Below the pieces are notes generated by a model. It ran no database searches. It was not told where the DNA came from and was given only the letters and a program-made list of their open reading frames with translations. This document shows, one piece after another, positions 23,872-35,189 of a stretch of 64,000 nucleotides of DNA; the first letter of the stretch is position 1, and each line of letters begins with the position of its first letter. Origin of the DNA: Lasiosphaeris hirsuta (lineage: Eukaryota; Ascomycota; Sordariomycetes; Sordariales; Lasiosphaeriaceae); NCBI GenBank assembly GCA_030549175.1, contig JAUKUA010000005.1, forward strand, positions 1,240,001 to 1,304,000, read 5' to 3'. The position numbers and the translations under genes are program-made.

Positions 23872-26485
23872 GGGGTTGATGGCCCGGGACGGGAGGGAGC
23901 ATATGGGTTCTCCTGGTTGGGGGTGGTCGTCTCTGGAGGAGTGGATTTTTGCCTCGGTGCAGTGAAAGGTATTGGGGGTCATGTCTAATCACGATGCTAA
24001 TTTTTTGGGGGAGAATAATCTGGGTTTGGACGTCGCTCAAGGTGTGGTGGTGGCGATGGAGGGTTAGGAGTCTCGGAATGGTATCAAGGGGTTGCGCTTG
24101 GCGTTCACAATCCAGTATACGAGGCACACTCCAAGCCTTAAAAGTTCCTTGGTTCGTCGGTTAGTTACTGTGTCGCTCTTCACAGTACCCCAAAGGACTT
24201 GCAAATAACTATTTTCGCTGATAATTCATATCTGCCCAAGCCCCCTAGCTCAAACTCTACCAGGTCCCACGAGAACACTCAAAGGAGTGCTATGCCGTAG
24301 GATAAGTTGGGTCGCGGCGCATAGTTCCTTGGCTAAAACTAAGCCCCATTAAAATGACCGATGCCAATAATGAATGCCCATACTGCGCCTCGACAATCTA
24401 GAATTGATATCAAGAGCGGCCGATAGTGCAACATGCCTTACATCAGTGCCAATTCCCTCTTTCGGCGCGATTTGGCGTGGCGTCGAGCATGAGATGCAGT
24501 GCAACTAAGGTAGGTACTTGATCTCCAGCATATGCGATGCACGCGTGCAGAGAGCTAGAGATCAGGGATTCTCCCTGTGCCAGCCATCGCAGCCCGCGAG
24601 AAAATGGCAGCCCGTTCCCACTTGGCTATTTCGCTTTTGGGGGGAAGGAATGGGGAGGAAGGGGGAGTAATGAGAGAGGAGTCGATATTATTCTTGGCGG
24701 CACGGGCCAATCAGCTCGACTGGTGTTTTATTAGCGTGGATACTCGTCCCGTCCCAACTTTGTTGGAAAGGAAAGAGCGATGGCAGAGCGGCTGCAGAGA
24801 AAGATGAGATGAACCGCTGTGCTGCTACGCCCCCGCATCCCATGGATCCATCCTCCATCATTCGACTGGGCCGCTGGTTGGAGGGGTTTTCTGCGGCCCG
24901 ATAGCAACACTCCTTTTTTTTTTATGGCCTGTCGTTCTCTTTTGTTCCTCAGTGGTGTTCCATGGCGGGGAAGGACACGCCGTCCAAGTCGACGACGTCC
25001 GAGTGGCCCCAAGGACGAGGCGGCTGCTGTGTCTGACTGACCCAGGGTCGCATTGCCATGCGGAGAACGACGCCGAATCCGGGGAAGAAGCCCTTCTTGC
25101 GTTTCGTCCTATTTGCCACGTTCTCCAAGTGGAGTTGAGACAGGGCGTCAAGAGATCTTGATTTCCGAGGTCACCAGTCGGCTGCGAGACTGCCGTTGCC
25201 ATTGCACATTGTGATGGTTGGCTTCATTCTGCGGTCCTCGTGGAGAATAACGCCGACAGGACGACACACGATATTTCATGGGCACAGGGGTTGCTGACGT
25301 GACCGCGCACCTCTTGGGCCCTTTTTTTTTTTTTTTTTTCTTGGCTTTCTTCCTATGAGGAGCGAAGCTCTCTAGCGCTTGCCTTGTGCACACGGCACCG
25401 TGATCCTCTGCCATCTGGATATCATGGAAGAAAAGTATGCCCTGGCGGCGCAGCATATCCTGCTCCTTTTACCAAAGTCGAGGACCGGATCAGGATCAGA
25501 ACACAATTTTCACTCTCTTGAATGGGATCGCCAACTAATTGGACCCCTATCAGCAAAGAGCCCAACCAGGTTCTTGTGCCTTGGTCGATTCCCGGATTAA
25601 GATACTCCACCTAACCGGGTTTTAGCGTAGGCTCCTGGGCTCGACAAGCTTCAGATCCTCGCTTCGAGTAACTCGGCGGGCGTGAGGCGCGAAGAAGACA
25701 ATGACGACCGACACCAAAGGCGATCAAAGCTATGCTTGATGCTTGATACTACCGCATCTCCTTCTTCCTTCCCATAATATAATATACGGGCGGCAGGGTC
25801 GCAGCGGCTTATCTCCTAATCTTCGGTTCCTGGTCCAGGGTCCCGGTCCTTGATGCAATGCTATGGCCCGGAAACTGCCTTCATATCAAGTTACAAGTCA
25901 ACCTAGGCTGCTTTCCACACCGCCGTTCGACGTCGAGAACACGGTTATTTTGCCTAGAATTTTGCCCACCCAATGGCACGGCAGCACGAACCCCTGAGCA
26001 AACCACGTCGGGATGCCATATGACCTTCTCCAACTGTTCGACACGGCCACATCCCGACACCTTTCGGGAGGGTGTTGTGGTATGTGATCAGGCTCTCCTC
26101 GTCGGCGGAGTGAGAGAAGTAAGATGATGGATATTGGTTCTCAGTCCTTCACGCGGCTAGAACGCGGTTGGTAAGTGAAGGAATGTTGATTCGCCTATTT
26201 CATTCTTCTTAGTCTTGTATAACTTGAGCGCGCCCCAAGGGAGGGTCACAGGTTGTGATTCTCTTGATCTTCTATCTTCACATGCCCTCATCAGCCCAGT
26301 CCCCTCTGCGGCTCACTATTGACTCAGGTAGTTCTTGAGTTTTTATAAGCTCTTTGCACTTTCTACCAGCTCTATATTTGTCTGCTTATCTTCTATCTCC
26401 CCTTCTAAACTATATACTTCAGAAGAACTCATCCTTTCTGGTATTCTGTGTCTTTCCCGGTTACCACCCCCCTCCCCTAATCAAG
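23872..26485. other. intergenic region GH16 to GH64
   Basis: About 2.6 kb with no supported gene. It contains an 18-T run at 25322-25339, a TAGGTAGGTACC-like element at about 24508, and an AT-rich ATAATATAATATA stretch near 25775. The last 150 nt before the GH64 start are CT-rich and look like leader. Confidence 0.5.
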
Positions 26486-28311
26486 ATGACGACCCTCGAA
26501 GATGCCCTCTACAACCAAAAGAAATATGGTATTCTGCAAGCCCCAACAGCCAACAACGGAAACGGCACTACTATACACTCAACCACCACCGCAAACCAGT
26601 TGGAGATCACCCTCCAGAACAACACCAACGCCGGGGTTGTCTATGGCTATGTCACAGGCCTCGACATTGACAGGAACAACGCCGTCTTTGTACTTCGGAG
26701 CGATGGAGTCACCCGCTACTATCCAGGCTCCCCGGGGAATGATGGCTCGTCTTTGCCAGAGGACTGTCATATTAAGCTCAACGGACCAGGCCAGAACCGA
26801 CGCGTCACTATCCCGCGACTTGTTGGTGGGCGCGTCTGGTTTTGCAGAGATGACAAACTCGCTTTCCTCCTGAACCGTGGTCCGGCCCTCGTTCAGCCAT
26901 CGGTGATGAACCGTTCGGACCCCAACTACAACAAAGACTGGGGTTTCGCTGAATTTACATTCAACTCGTTCCAGATCTTTGCCAATATCACCTATGTCGA
27001 CTTTGTCGGCCTGCCCATCTCGCTTGCCCTGACAAGCAGAAATGGGGGGCAAGCGCAAAAGGTGACAGGTATCCCGGAAAACGGCCTCTCATCCATTTGC
27101 TCTGAGCTCATCGAGCAGAATAACCGTGACAGAGCAGGATGGGACCAACTTGTGATTAAGTCGCCGCGGGGTACTCCCCTGCGCGCGTTGTCGCCCAACT
27201 CCGGGATCAATATGAATGAAACCCTTTTCGGGAACTACTACCAGCCCTACGTCAACGCCGTCTGGGCCAAGTACTCGTCCAGTGCGCTCACTCTCAACAC
27301 GCAGGGACAGTGGGGTGTACTCAAAGGGCAAATCTCCAACGGTAGACTCTCCTTCAACGTCGGCTCCTTCCCACAGCCCTCGGCAAAGGATGTTTTTTCC
27401 TGCGACTCGGGTGCCTTCACGAACAAGAACGACGCCATGGGAAATGTTACCGCACGCCTCGCAGCTGCCTTCAACCGGAGGTATGTACCCATATCAAACC
27501 CTCCCTTGATGTCTCTTAATACTGATCCCATCCCTCCTCGCACAGTACCCTTCTCACAAATACCAACCAACCCGACGGCGAAACCATTGGGTCCTACTAT
27601 CGCGACAACATCACCAATCACTACAGCCGCATTGTCCACAAGTACAACTCGGACGGGCGCGGTTACGCTTTCCCGTACGATGATGTGGCACCCTCGGACC
27701 GTGAGAACGTCGCGGGTACCGTAGCCGACCAGAACCCCGGCGAATTTGTGGTGGCGGTCGGTGGCCCAGCCAAGCTGTCTGGGACTTCGCGAGTGATGTT
27801 GCGAGAGATGGCCGGGGTTGGGGGAAGATCCGGACAGAAGGTTGGAGGGCGCCAGGAGCGGGTAAGGCGCGGGTTGGAGTGGGGTGAGATGGAAGTCGAG
27901 GATGAAAAGGCCGTCTTGGTGCGGAGAGAGATGAGCGAGGTGCAGCTCCAGGGGTTGGGAGTCGGTGTGGTGGATCTCGAGGGCCAGGGGGGTGGGAAGA
28001 TGGAGGCGGAGCTGGGACGGTTGCAGACGCAGTTGGTGGCACCTGGGACGGTGGAGGCTGTTAGGAGGCGGGTTGAAGTTATGCTGGAGAGGATCGCCGA
28101 GAGAAATCCGGCGATGGCCAAGTATGTTGGGCCTGTGGTTGAGGGGCTCGGGAAGACTGTCGTCGCGCTCTTGTCGCTGTCGGTTAGAGCGCTGGTGTCG
28201 AGGGTTGTGGCTGTGTTGTTGTTGATTGCGTTGTCGTTCCTGCTGGGGTTCTTTGGGCACTCAGGCAAGGTGAAGGAGCTGGTCGAGCGCGTTGAGCATG
28301 TTGATGGTTGA
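26486..28311 (+). CDS. GH64 beta-1,3-glucanase-like protein with C-terminal membrane segment
   Basis: Two exons, 26486-27480 and 27546-28311, give 586 aa. Residues 1 to about 385 form a GH64/thaumatin-like glucanase domain (YGYVTGLDIDRNNAVFVL, FVGLPISLALTSRNGG, NGRGYAFPYDD-like end). E156 (in FAEFTF) and D172 (in YVDFVGLP) are 16 residues apart, matching the spacing of the catalytic pair E154/D170 of Streptomyces laminaripentaose-producing GH64, so they are the likely catalytic residues. The ATG (TCAAGATGAC) opens on MTTLEDALYNQKKYG with no signal peptide. After the catalytic domain come a helical, charged region at about 440-535 and a hydrophobic segment at about 545-567 (VVAVLLLIALSFLLGFF) followed by a short tail. 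This suggests a tail-anchored or membrane-bound enzyme instead of a secreted one, or a missed upstream exon encoding a signal peptide. Confidence 0.9.
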
Positions 28312-29421
28312 CGCGAAGGTCATGCTTGGTTTGTGTCCTGTGCCTTTCTCTTCCCATCTTCTCTTCTTATTACATACTTTGATCATGGGTTTGTTGTCTT
28401 TTGGGTATGACTGACTTGGGGTTTGCCTGAGCACTCACTACGTTCGTTATGGTTGGATTCAATTGTTTCCCGCTGTTTTATTTCCTTCATGAATATAGTT
28501 GCACTTCTATGTACGTATTCATTTGCTCTTACGTTTAGCATGTTAGCATGCATGAATTCGTTGACTTAGTTGATGCGAGAAGAGACTGCCAAGCCAGCCG
28601 ACATCTGCAGCTCTGCATAGGCGAGCTGTGGACTGCGCAGCCAAGTGCGGAAAAGCGGGAATAGAACTTGACTCCATTCCCACCCCTCACTGCCCCGCGT
28701 CGCCACCGCGGCAGCACCCCGCAACACCAGAAGTCTCCAAGTTGGGGTGAAAGAACAGTGACGTAATAATGCATGTTTAGGGAGGATCACAACTCAACGT
28801 CATGGCTGCTCCACTTTTTAACAATCTCCGTTGCACTGAAACGGCCCTTTGGTTGACGGTTGGCCTAGTCGAGAACCTTGATCTGTCCCGCAGCACTTTC
28901 GTCTCGACGAACAGAATGCAATGCGGACAGATGTCTGGACGAGACGATGGCCTGGGAGTGAGGATGAAGAATAGATACCTCGGGGCATGAAGACGAAGAT
29001 GCTGCACACATCGAACATGAAGTGCACCTTCTTGCACCTTCTACCCCTTTTCTTGCTGAAGATTGCCATGTTGACCAAGAAAAGACGGCGATCCTGAGAG
29101 ATTATGTCTGGATAGTGGAATGAGATGCGTTGGCTTCCCCTCCTTCCCACCTTCCATTCTTCTAAGCTGCCAGCCGTCTCATTACTGGTCCATCCAGCCG
29201 CAACAACGACGTCAGACCCTCCTCCCTGTGCTGGTGATATACGGTGCGCATGTTCTTGGCTGTCATAAAACAGCGTCATGTCCCCTCACCTCTGTCATAT
29301 TATAGTTCCATCATCAACTCTCGGCACTAATTAAAACGCCAAATCCCACCACACGTTCGCCTCTCATATCCTAGTGAAAGTGCTAGTTTTTTGCCAATCC
29401 TCCCGCCAAGTGCAAATAACC
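28312..29421. other. intergenic region
   Basis: About 1.1 kb with no supported gene. The open frames on both strands at about 28540-29280 are antisense pairs without family features. The final 100 nt are probably the leader of the next gene. Confidence 0.5.
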
Positions 29422-30563
29422 ATGGAAACCATCAACAACATCGCAACCGCGGCGTCCAAGGCTATCTGGGGACCCGACACGGCCCACCAGGAGCCCGTCT
29501 CGGGCAAGTCTGGCGATGTCTCCAAGGGAGAGCCCTACGATGCCGGCAACATGGGTAGTACGCACCCCGTCCGACCCCGTTGCCCTTGACATGCGTGCTC
29601 ACAGTTCCCCACAGAGTGCTCCACGGCCACAGGCTTCAATCCCTTCTCCCACTAACCGCCCCCTTCCCGGTACAGAGCCCGACGAACTAAACACCAAATC
29701 CACCGCGCCCGACGAGACAGGAGCCCAGCCAGTCGAAATGGCCCTCCCATCCCGGCTCAAGGAGACGACGGCAGCTGGTACCTCGACCTCGACCTCGACG
29801 CCCAGCACCACAACCCCAACCAACTCCACACCACCACCACCGCCACCCCCCACTAACCCCACCACCGTCAAGGACTCGTCCGCCCAGCCCGGCGATAGCA
29901 CGCAGGGCCAGAACGACGTGCGCTCGCCGTCGAACCCGGACGCGCAGCACTTTGGCGGCGCGGCTGTGGCCGCCAAGGACAATGTGGACGACGCGTCTGG
30001 CGGGCTCGATGTGGGCGACAACCCGGACAAGCTGGACGGGCCAGGGCCACGGCCGTTGGAGGCGGTGGCGCGCGAGCACGGCGGGAATGCGGGGGCGGCC
30101 TTGGACGCGAACAAAAAGTCGTCGGGCGTGCTGGGACAAGAGGAAGTGGATGATGAGGATGAGGAAGAGGAAGGGGCGCCGCTCGAGAAGCATGATTCCG
30201 GGTCCGGCGAGCTGTATGTCAAGTCGTCCGGGCTGAGGGCGGATGGGGGGGATTTCGACGCCTCAGCACCTGGGGCCGGGAGGGAGGCTGATCGTGAGTT
30301 CTTTCCTGCTTGTGAGTGTGGTTTTGGAGCTAATTTATTCTGTTGTAGGTTTGCTTGAGCAAAAGGGGGTTCATAAGGAGACACCTAACGGTGGCTTGGT
30401 TCCCAACGGTGACGCCCATAAGACGGAGAAAGGGTTTGCGAACGGCGGCATCCATGCTAATGGTCACGCTAACGGCCATGCTACGAAGGAGAAGACGAGC
30501 TTGAAGACGAAGATCAAGGCGAAGCTGCATAGGAACTCAGCTACCACTTCGGCTTCGGCTTAA
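29422..30563 (+). CDS. disordered acidic fungal protein of unknown function
   Basis: Three exons, 29422-29554, 29676-30293 and 30349-30563, give 321 aa. The first acceptor was chosen because the other AG sites upstream lead quickly to a stop, while CGGTACAG joins METINNIATAASKAIWG...YDAGNM in frame to EPDELNTKSTAPDETG. The protein has no recognised domain. It is rich in Pro, Ser, Thr and Gly, with a short polyproline run near 130, an acidic stretch DDEDEEEEGAPLEKHDSG in the second exon and a C-terminal NGHANGHA repeat before a Lys-rich tail (KTSLKTKIKAKLHRN). No signal peptide or membrane segment is seen. The short conserved-looking N-terminus (EPVSGKSGDVSKGEPYD) suggests a real family; the function is unknown. 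Confidence 0.75.
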
Positions 30564-31311
30564 ATGTTGGCTTTGTGGTGCTAACTGTAACAACACACAC
30601 GGAAGGGGTTTATCGATGAATACACTAGTATGATGGCTTCATGTCTTCATTTTCTTGCCCTCGAGGATATGAGTTCAAAATATAAGTACTCTCTATGAAA
30701 CGGGACATCAGCAACAGGAGGTGATTATTTACCAAGATCGGTTGTCCTATGGGATGCGGTCATTAGTTGCTCATTGATGACGGCTAATCAGCGCTGACCA
30801 AAGACCTACCTACCTAAGGGATTTGACACAGTGACTCGATAACGGATGTACGACAAGGGGCTTATTAATTTCCAAGCCCTTTAGCAGACTCAACCAAGCG
30901 CGCAACTGTGCAAGAACCTCGCTCAAGATGTTGACAGCCACTGCACGGGATGCGAGGGGAGTGGGCATGTGGTGCCGGGGAGTGCAGTGTTGGGGAATCC
31001 CTCGGCGGCCACACGGCCGTCCATGTGCTCAGCTGATTGGCTGTCTCGCTTTCCACCGGCACACCACCTATGAGAGGGCGACTCCACGTCACACACCACC
31101 AGCCATCAACGACTTCTGCCTGCGGGGGGCCAGCCTTATAATGGCATCGCCGCCCCAACAGTTTTGTCGTGCCGTTTCGGAGAGGTGTTTTGTCTGGTGT
31201 TGAGACTCCATCCCTCCCTCGAGGGCTTGTCGCTGTCAAGGACGGGACTTCTTTGTCTGCAGTCTCCTGAATCATCTCTATTCCACATTACAGCATTTCA
31301 ACAAGCCAAAG
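30564..31311. other. intergenic region / promoter of SGNH hydrolase
   Basis: No gene seen. A CCTACCTACCTAAGG element lies near 30806 and a TATA-like CTTATAATGG at about 31135, followed by a CT-rich leader before the ATG at 31312. Confidence 0.45.
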
Positions 31312-32641
31312 ATGCACCTCCCGATCCTCCTGCCCCTCGCAGCCTCGGCCGGCGCAGCCTCGTTCCCCTTCCTCTATCGCCAATCGTCACAGCACATCCT
31401 CTCCCGTCCCTCGCCTCCGGCCCCCCGCCCCAAAATCGGCGGCCTCGTCGCCTTCGGCGACTCCTACTCGGCCGGCATAGGCACGCCCATCGCCGGCAAG
31501 GAAAACGACTGTCGCCAGGGCACCGGCGCCTACCCCTTCCTCATCGCCGCCGACCTCCTCCCCAACACCACCGCCCCCTCCTCCTCCTCTAACACCACCG
31601 ATGTGCCCCCGTTCCAATGGCTGTCATGCACGGGCTCCACCACGGCCGACCTGCTCGCGGGCGGCGGCGGCGCCTCCTCGCAGATCGACCGCTTCAACAC
31701 CACCCCGGTGCTGGACGTGGCGACGCTGAGCATCGGCGGCAACGACCTGGGCTTCTTCGACGTCATGAACGCGTGCGTCTTCCGCTTCTACTCCTTCTAC
31801 TCGGGCACGTGCGAGGCCGCCCTGGCCGCGTCGGACGCCCAGATTGCCGGCCCCGAGTTCGACCTGCGCCTGGGCCTGGTGCTGCGCGAGATCCTCGACA
31901 AGGTGCGCTGGGAGCGCCGGCCGGGGTTTGTCGTTACGGTCACGGGGTATGCGCGGTTCTTTGATGAGACGACCGAGGGGTGTGACGAGGTTAGTCTTGG
32001 GGTTTGGTGGGGGGTCGGGGCGGATGGGAGGGGCCCCAGGTTGACGCGCGAGGTGAGGGGCCGCATGAATGAGCTGGTGGTGAGGGTCAATGACAAGATC
32101 AGGAGGGCGGTGGAAGGGGTGAATGCTGAGTTTGTCCGGCCGAGAGTAGTGTTTGTGGATTATGACGCGGCATTTGAAGGGCATCGGTTCTGTGAGGTGG
32201 GCGTGGAGGAGCCGGACTACCAGAGGAATGAGACGTGGTTTTTCTTCCCTGGCGGGCCGGATAACGGCGCTGGGGGGAACGGGACCGGGGGTGGAGTGGA
32301 GGAGACGTTGGCGCCGGACTCGCCGTTAGTGAGCCCGAAGACGTGTCTGCCGGCGGCCGAGAAGTCGAGAGATTGGGGTGAGCTGGCGCTGTGCTATATG
32401 GCCATGGCGAGACATCGAGACCCGACGTTGCGGCCTCGCGAGGGCGTGGTGAACGAGAACTCGATGTGGTATGTTCCAACATCGTACGGGAAGACGTTCC
32501 ATCCAGTAAGTCCGATCACCCCAGATATATTAGTTGAACATGTTGTGCTAAACGAGTGGGCAGCGGTCACTTGGACACGAAGCCATCCGAGACAAGGTCT
32601 ACGAAGCTTGGGCAGGGCATGGCGTCGGAATGGGACATTGA
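31312..32641 (+). CDS. secreted SGNH/GDSL-family lipase or esterase
   Basis: Two exons, 31312-32505 and 32564-32641, give 423 aa. A hydrophobic N-terminus (LPILLPLAASAGAAS) is a likely signal peptide. Block I is FGDSYSAGIG with the nucleophile Ser51; block III is SIGGNDLGF; the catalytic histidine is H397 in TFHP. The intron falls directly after this HP pair, and the 25-codon second exon supplies RSLGHEAIRDKVYEAW, which continues the usual block V. Multiple N-X-S/T sites and cysteines fit an extracellular enzyme. The family hydrolyses ester bonds in lipids or acetylated polysaccharides; the substrate is not determined. A Gly/Asn-rich loop at about 315-335 is probably an insertion. Confidence 0.93.
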
Positions 32642-33196
32642 GATGTGACGAGGGGCCTGTTGTTTGAATTTTGAGCGTATTGATACCCCCTTTTTTTTTT
32701 TTTTTGGTGTACTATGATAGTGTGTTGAGTCAAAGTTTGAACGTGAAGCATACCTCCCTATCTTTTTTCTTCTATCCATTTCGATGGCCGGCCAGGCATT
32801 TTCTTACAGTACCTAGCAGGCCACGGGTGTGTCGGCGTATGCGAGGCACCTATCCAAGGAGGGGGGGGGGGGACCTGCCGATTATTTTCAGCGGGCTGTA
32901 TGCTCTTTGCCGTGGTTTCAACTTTGGAAACACTAGAATAAGAGATAGTTTATCTGCCTCACAAGACATCCTGGCGACTCAAAGGGCCGAAGTGTGGTCA
33001 TGCAGAGACATGGCGAGACACGGAGAGAAAGAACGGGTGAAGGAGTGATCCTTAGCCAATCACAACGCAGCGTTTACACGACTGGCGGCGTTTGACACCA
33101 CCCTCCTGCCCTCTTGCTGTGGGATAAAAAACTCAAAGTTTCCCAATTTCTCAACCCGTAAGCTAGGTACCTCACAGATATCTATAATTGGGGAAG
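32642..33196. other. intergenic region
   Basis: No gene is seen. There is a T run at about 32690-32705, a poly(G) run near 32863 and an AGCTAGGTACCTCAC element at about 33161, just before the WD40-like start. Confidence 0.45.
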
Positions 33197-33852
33197 ATGC
33201 AACGATTCACCCTTCCATACCCCAAGTCCAGGGGTAGCGGTCCTGCAAATCGCTGTTTGGACAACGACATCGTCTTGCCTTCCCTTGCCCAGGACACCAT
33301 TTCATCGGTTCGCTGGTCTCCCACAGGCCAGAATCAGGCGGCTTCATCGTGGGATGGCAAGATCTGTCTCTACCATGTCTCCAACACCGACGCCATCAAG
33401 TGTGTTCCCATATCAGCCGACGCGCCTCTCATCAACTGCGACTTTAGCAAGGTAGGCCCTCGAATGTAACACCTATTATTGTGTATGGGATATTCACGCA
33501 CAAATCCCACGGTCATCGCGCACACTGTCAGCGCGCACACTGTCAGCTATCCCATAGTGCCGACCAGCCAAACTCGGACAATCGCTTGCGCAACAGACGG
33601 TTCGCGCTGGAGCGTGGGCAGCATAGGAGGCCGAGTGGTGATCCAGGCCCTACAGGAATCAGATAGCAGGTACGCCAACTCGCCCCATACCACAACCATA
33701 CTCACACGCCTCAAGCATCAACGCCTCCTTCCGATGCCATACCCAACCCTCCAGCGACGTGTCCGGAAAGTCCAACATCTTCGCCGTCAATGCCGTGTGC
33801 TTCCTGCCGCCCAACAAGGACGTGCTCGCCACCGGCGGCAGCGACGGCTCCT
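33197..33852 (+). pseudogene. internally deleted RAE1/GLE2-like WD40 gene copy
   Basis: The first part, 33197-33451 (85 codons from an ATG), encodes a WD40-type opening: DTISSVRWSPTGQNQAASSW and DGKICLYHVS, ending INCDFSK at a GTAGGC donor. Homology resumes at about 33569 with QTRTIACATDGSR and VGSIGGRVVIQALQESDS. It continues through an apparently intact intron (33670-33715) to INASFRCHTQ, IFAVNAVCFLPPNKDVLATG and GSDGS. This order matches RAE1/GLE2 and BUB3 proteins, but roughly WD repeats 2-4 are missing, and after GSDGS the frame runs into unrelated residues, so repeat 7 is absent too. In the gap sits a perfect tandem 15-mer (33517-33531 and 33532-33546). It is probably a decayed, divergent paralogue; intact family members are mRNA-export or spindle-checkpoint beta-propellers. 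Confidence 0.7.
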
Positions 33853-35189
33853 TACCAAGTCAACTCGAATCCCGGAAAAGCTTAGAATCCCATGTGTTGA
33901 GCGTCATACGCACGATATGCCATGTCGTGTCGACATACTTTTCACTCCTCTACACATCCACGTCAACGAGCGAGGCTAAACAACAGGAGGACGAAAACAT
34001 GACCTTGCTTAATTATACATTTCCACGTGTCAGCAACAATGCGACGCAGCAACACTTTAAAGCCCACGATGCTTGGGAGAATTCATTTGCAACCAATATG
34101 TCCCAGACCAGGCTTTGCCCATCCCTTGCGCTTCCCGTTTCAGTAGCTATTCCCTTCTCGCGACCAAGATCAAAAGAAAACGGAAAAAAATCATGTAAAA
34201 GAACAAGAAAGAAAACAATCCCACGAAACCTAACCTAATCCCCAATATATGCCAGCATGTGCGTGCGTGCATGTGCTCGTCAGTGTCAATTATGCCTCGA
34301 AGGGTACGCCTCATTAAAACAAAACCAACACACTCCACTCCCGTGCCCTGCCTTGACCCCCTTTACCGCCTTTTGTTTTTTGTAGTCCATTCCTCTTTCT
34401 GGTACCAAACATCCAGCCAACTATTCCCTTCGTACGACTGTCTTGTCGTCAAGTCAACCAACCCGCGGCCGCGTGTGGACCATCCCTTGATGGAATGAAA
34501 CGAGGGCATGCGTCGTAGCCAACACAAGACTAGTTGCCACTCTTCGTCTTAATAAAGCCCACTCCAAAGACGCTTGATGCAAAAGAGAAACCACCGGTAA
34601 TATGACGCCAGACATCTTTTGGTGTTTTTTGTCCAACCCCCCCCCTCCCCCCCTATGTGTGTACGCTTGTCTTCCGTTTCTGTGTGCGTGTGTAGACCTT
34701 GTAATGGAGGGAAGAAAAATCCACAATGTAGGCCCGGGAAAACTCGATACCCAGATAAATGATCAGATGTTGAAGCAAAGGCAAAAAAAAGCAAACCCAA
34801 CCCCGGCGGCGCCCGTTCCCCTACAGACACACCTTTAAGACATGGTCGTGTGTCGTGGAAATTGAAGGATTGTATATCCCTCTAGAAAATTTAATCAGCA
34901 GTCCCTTTTCCAGCAAATGTATATGCGCCAGCTGCCCATCGAAGCTCCATATCGGCAAGTTAAGCTGGTCGGACAAGCGACTCAGCATAGCTGCCCCGGT
35001 TCCAACCACTGTATGACTTCAAAGCCCCATTCAAGGGAAGCTGAAGCGTATCTCAATCATTTGATGGTGATGGTAAATGGTATTCGTGTCATCATCGTCA
35101 CTGAAACACGTTGAATGAACCCAGTAAAATAACCCAATATCTGAAAGCCGCCAGGCGAGCGCGAGAAGTTCAATGTAGTTTGCCGTAAG
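33853..35189. other. intergenic region downstream of WD40 remnant and PUF gene
   Basis: No supported gene. The frame following the WD40 remnant stays open to about 34238 but has no family features. The region near 34640 has poly(C) tracts. The 3' flank of the minus-strand PUF gene lies at the right end. Confidence 0.5.

Noticed and set aside
16063..25339. Poly(T)/poly(A) runs as retroposon tails
   Set aside because: No adjacent target-site duplication or reverse-transcriptase-like frame was seen, so they are listed only as simple repeats.
27247..28268. 337- and 201-codon minus-strand frames opposite GH64
   Set aside because: Antisense to GC-rich third positions of the GH64 second exon; Pro/Arg/His-rich artefacts.
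29599..30384. 261-codon minus-strand frame opposite the disordered protein
   Set aside because: Low-complexity Ser-rich antisense frame; the plus-strand model has proper splice sites and a conserved-looking N-terminus.
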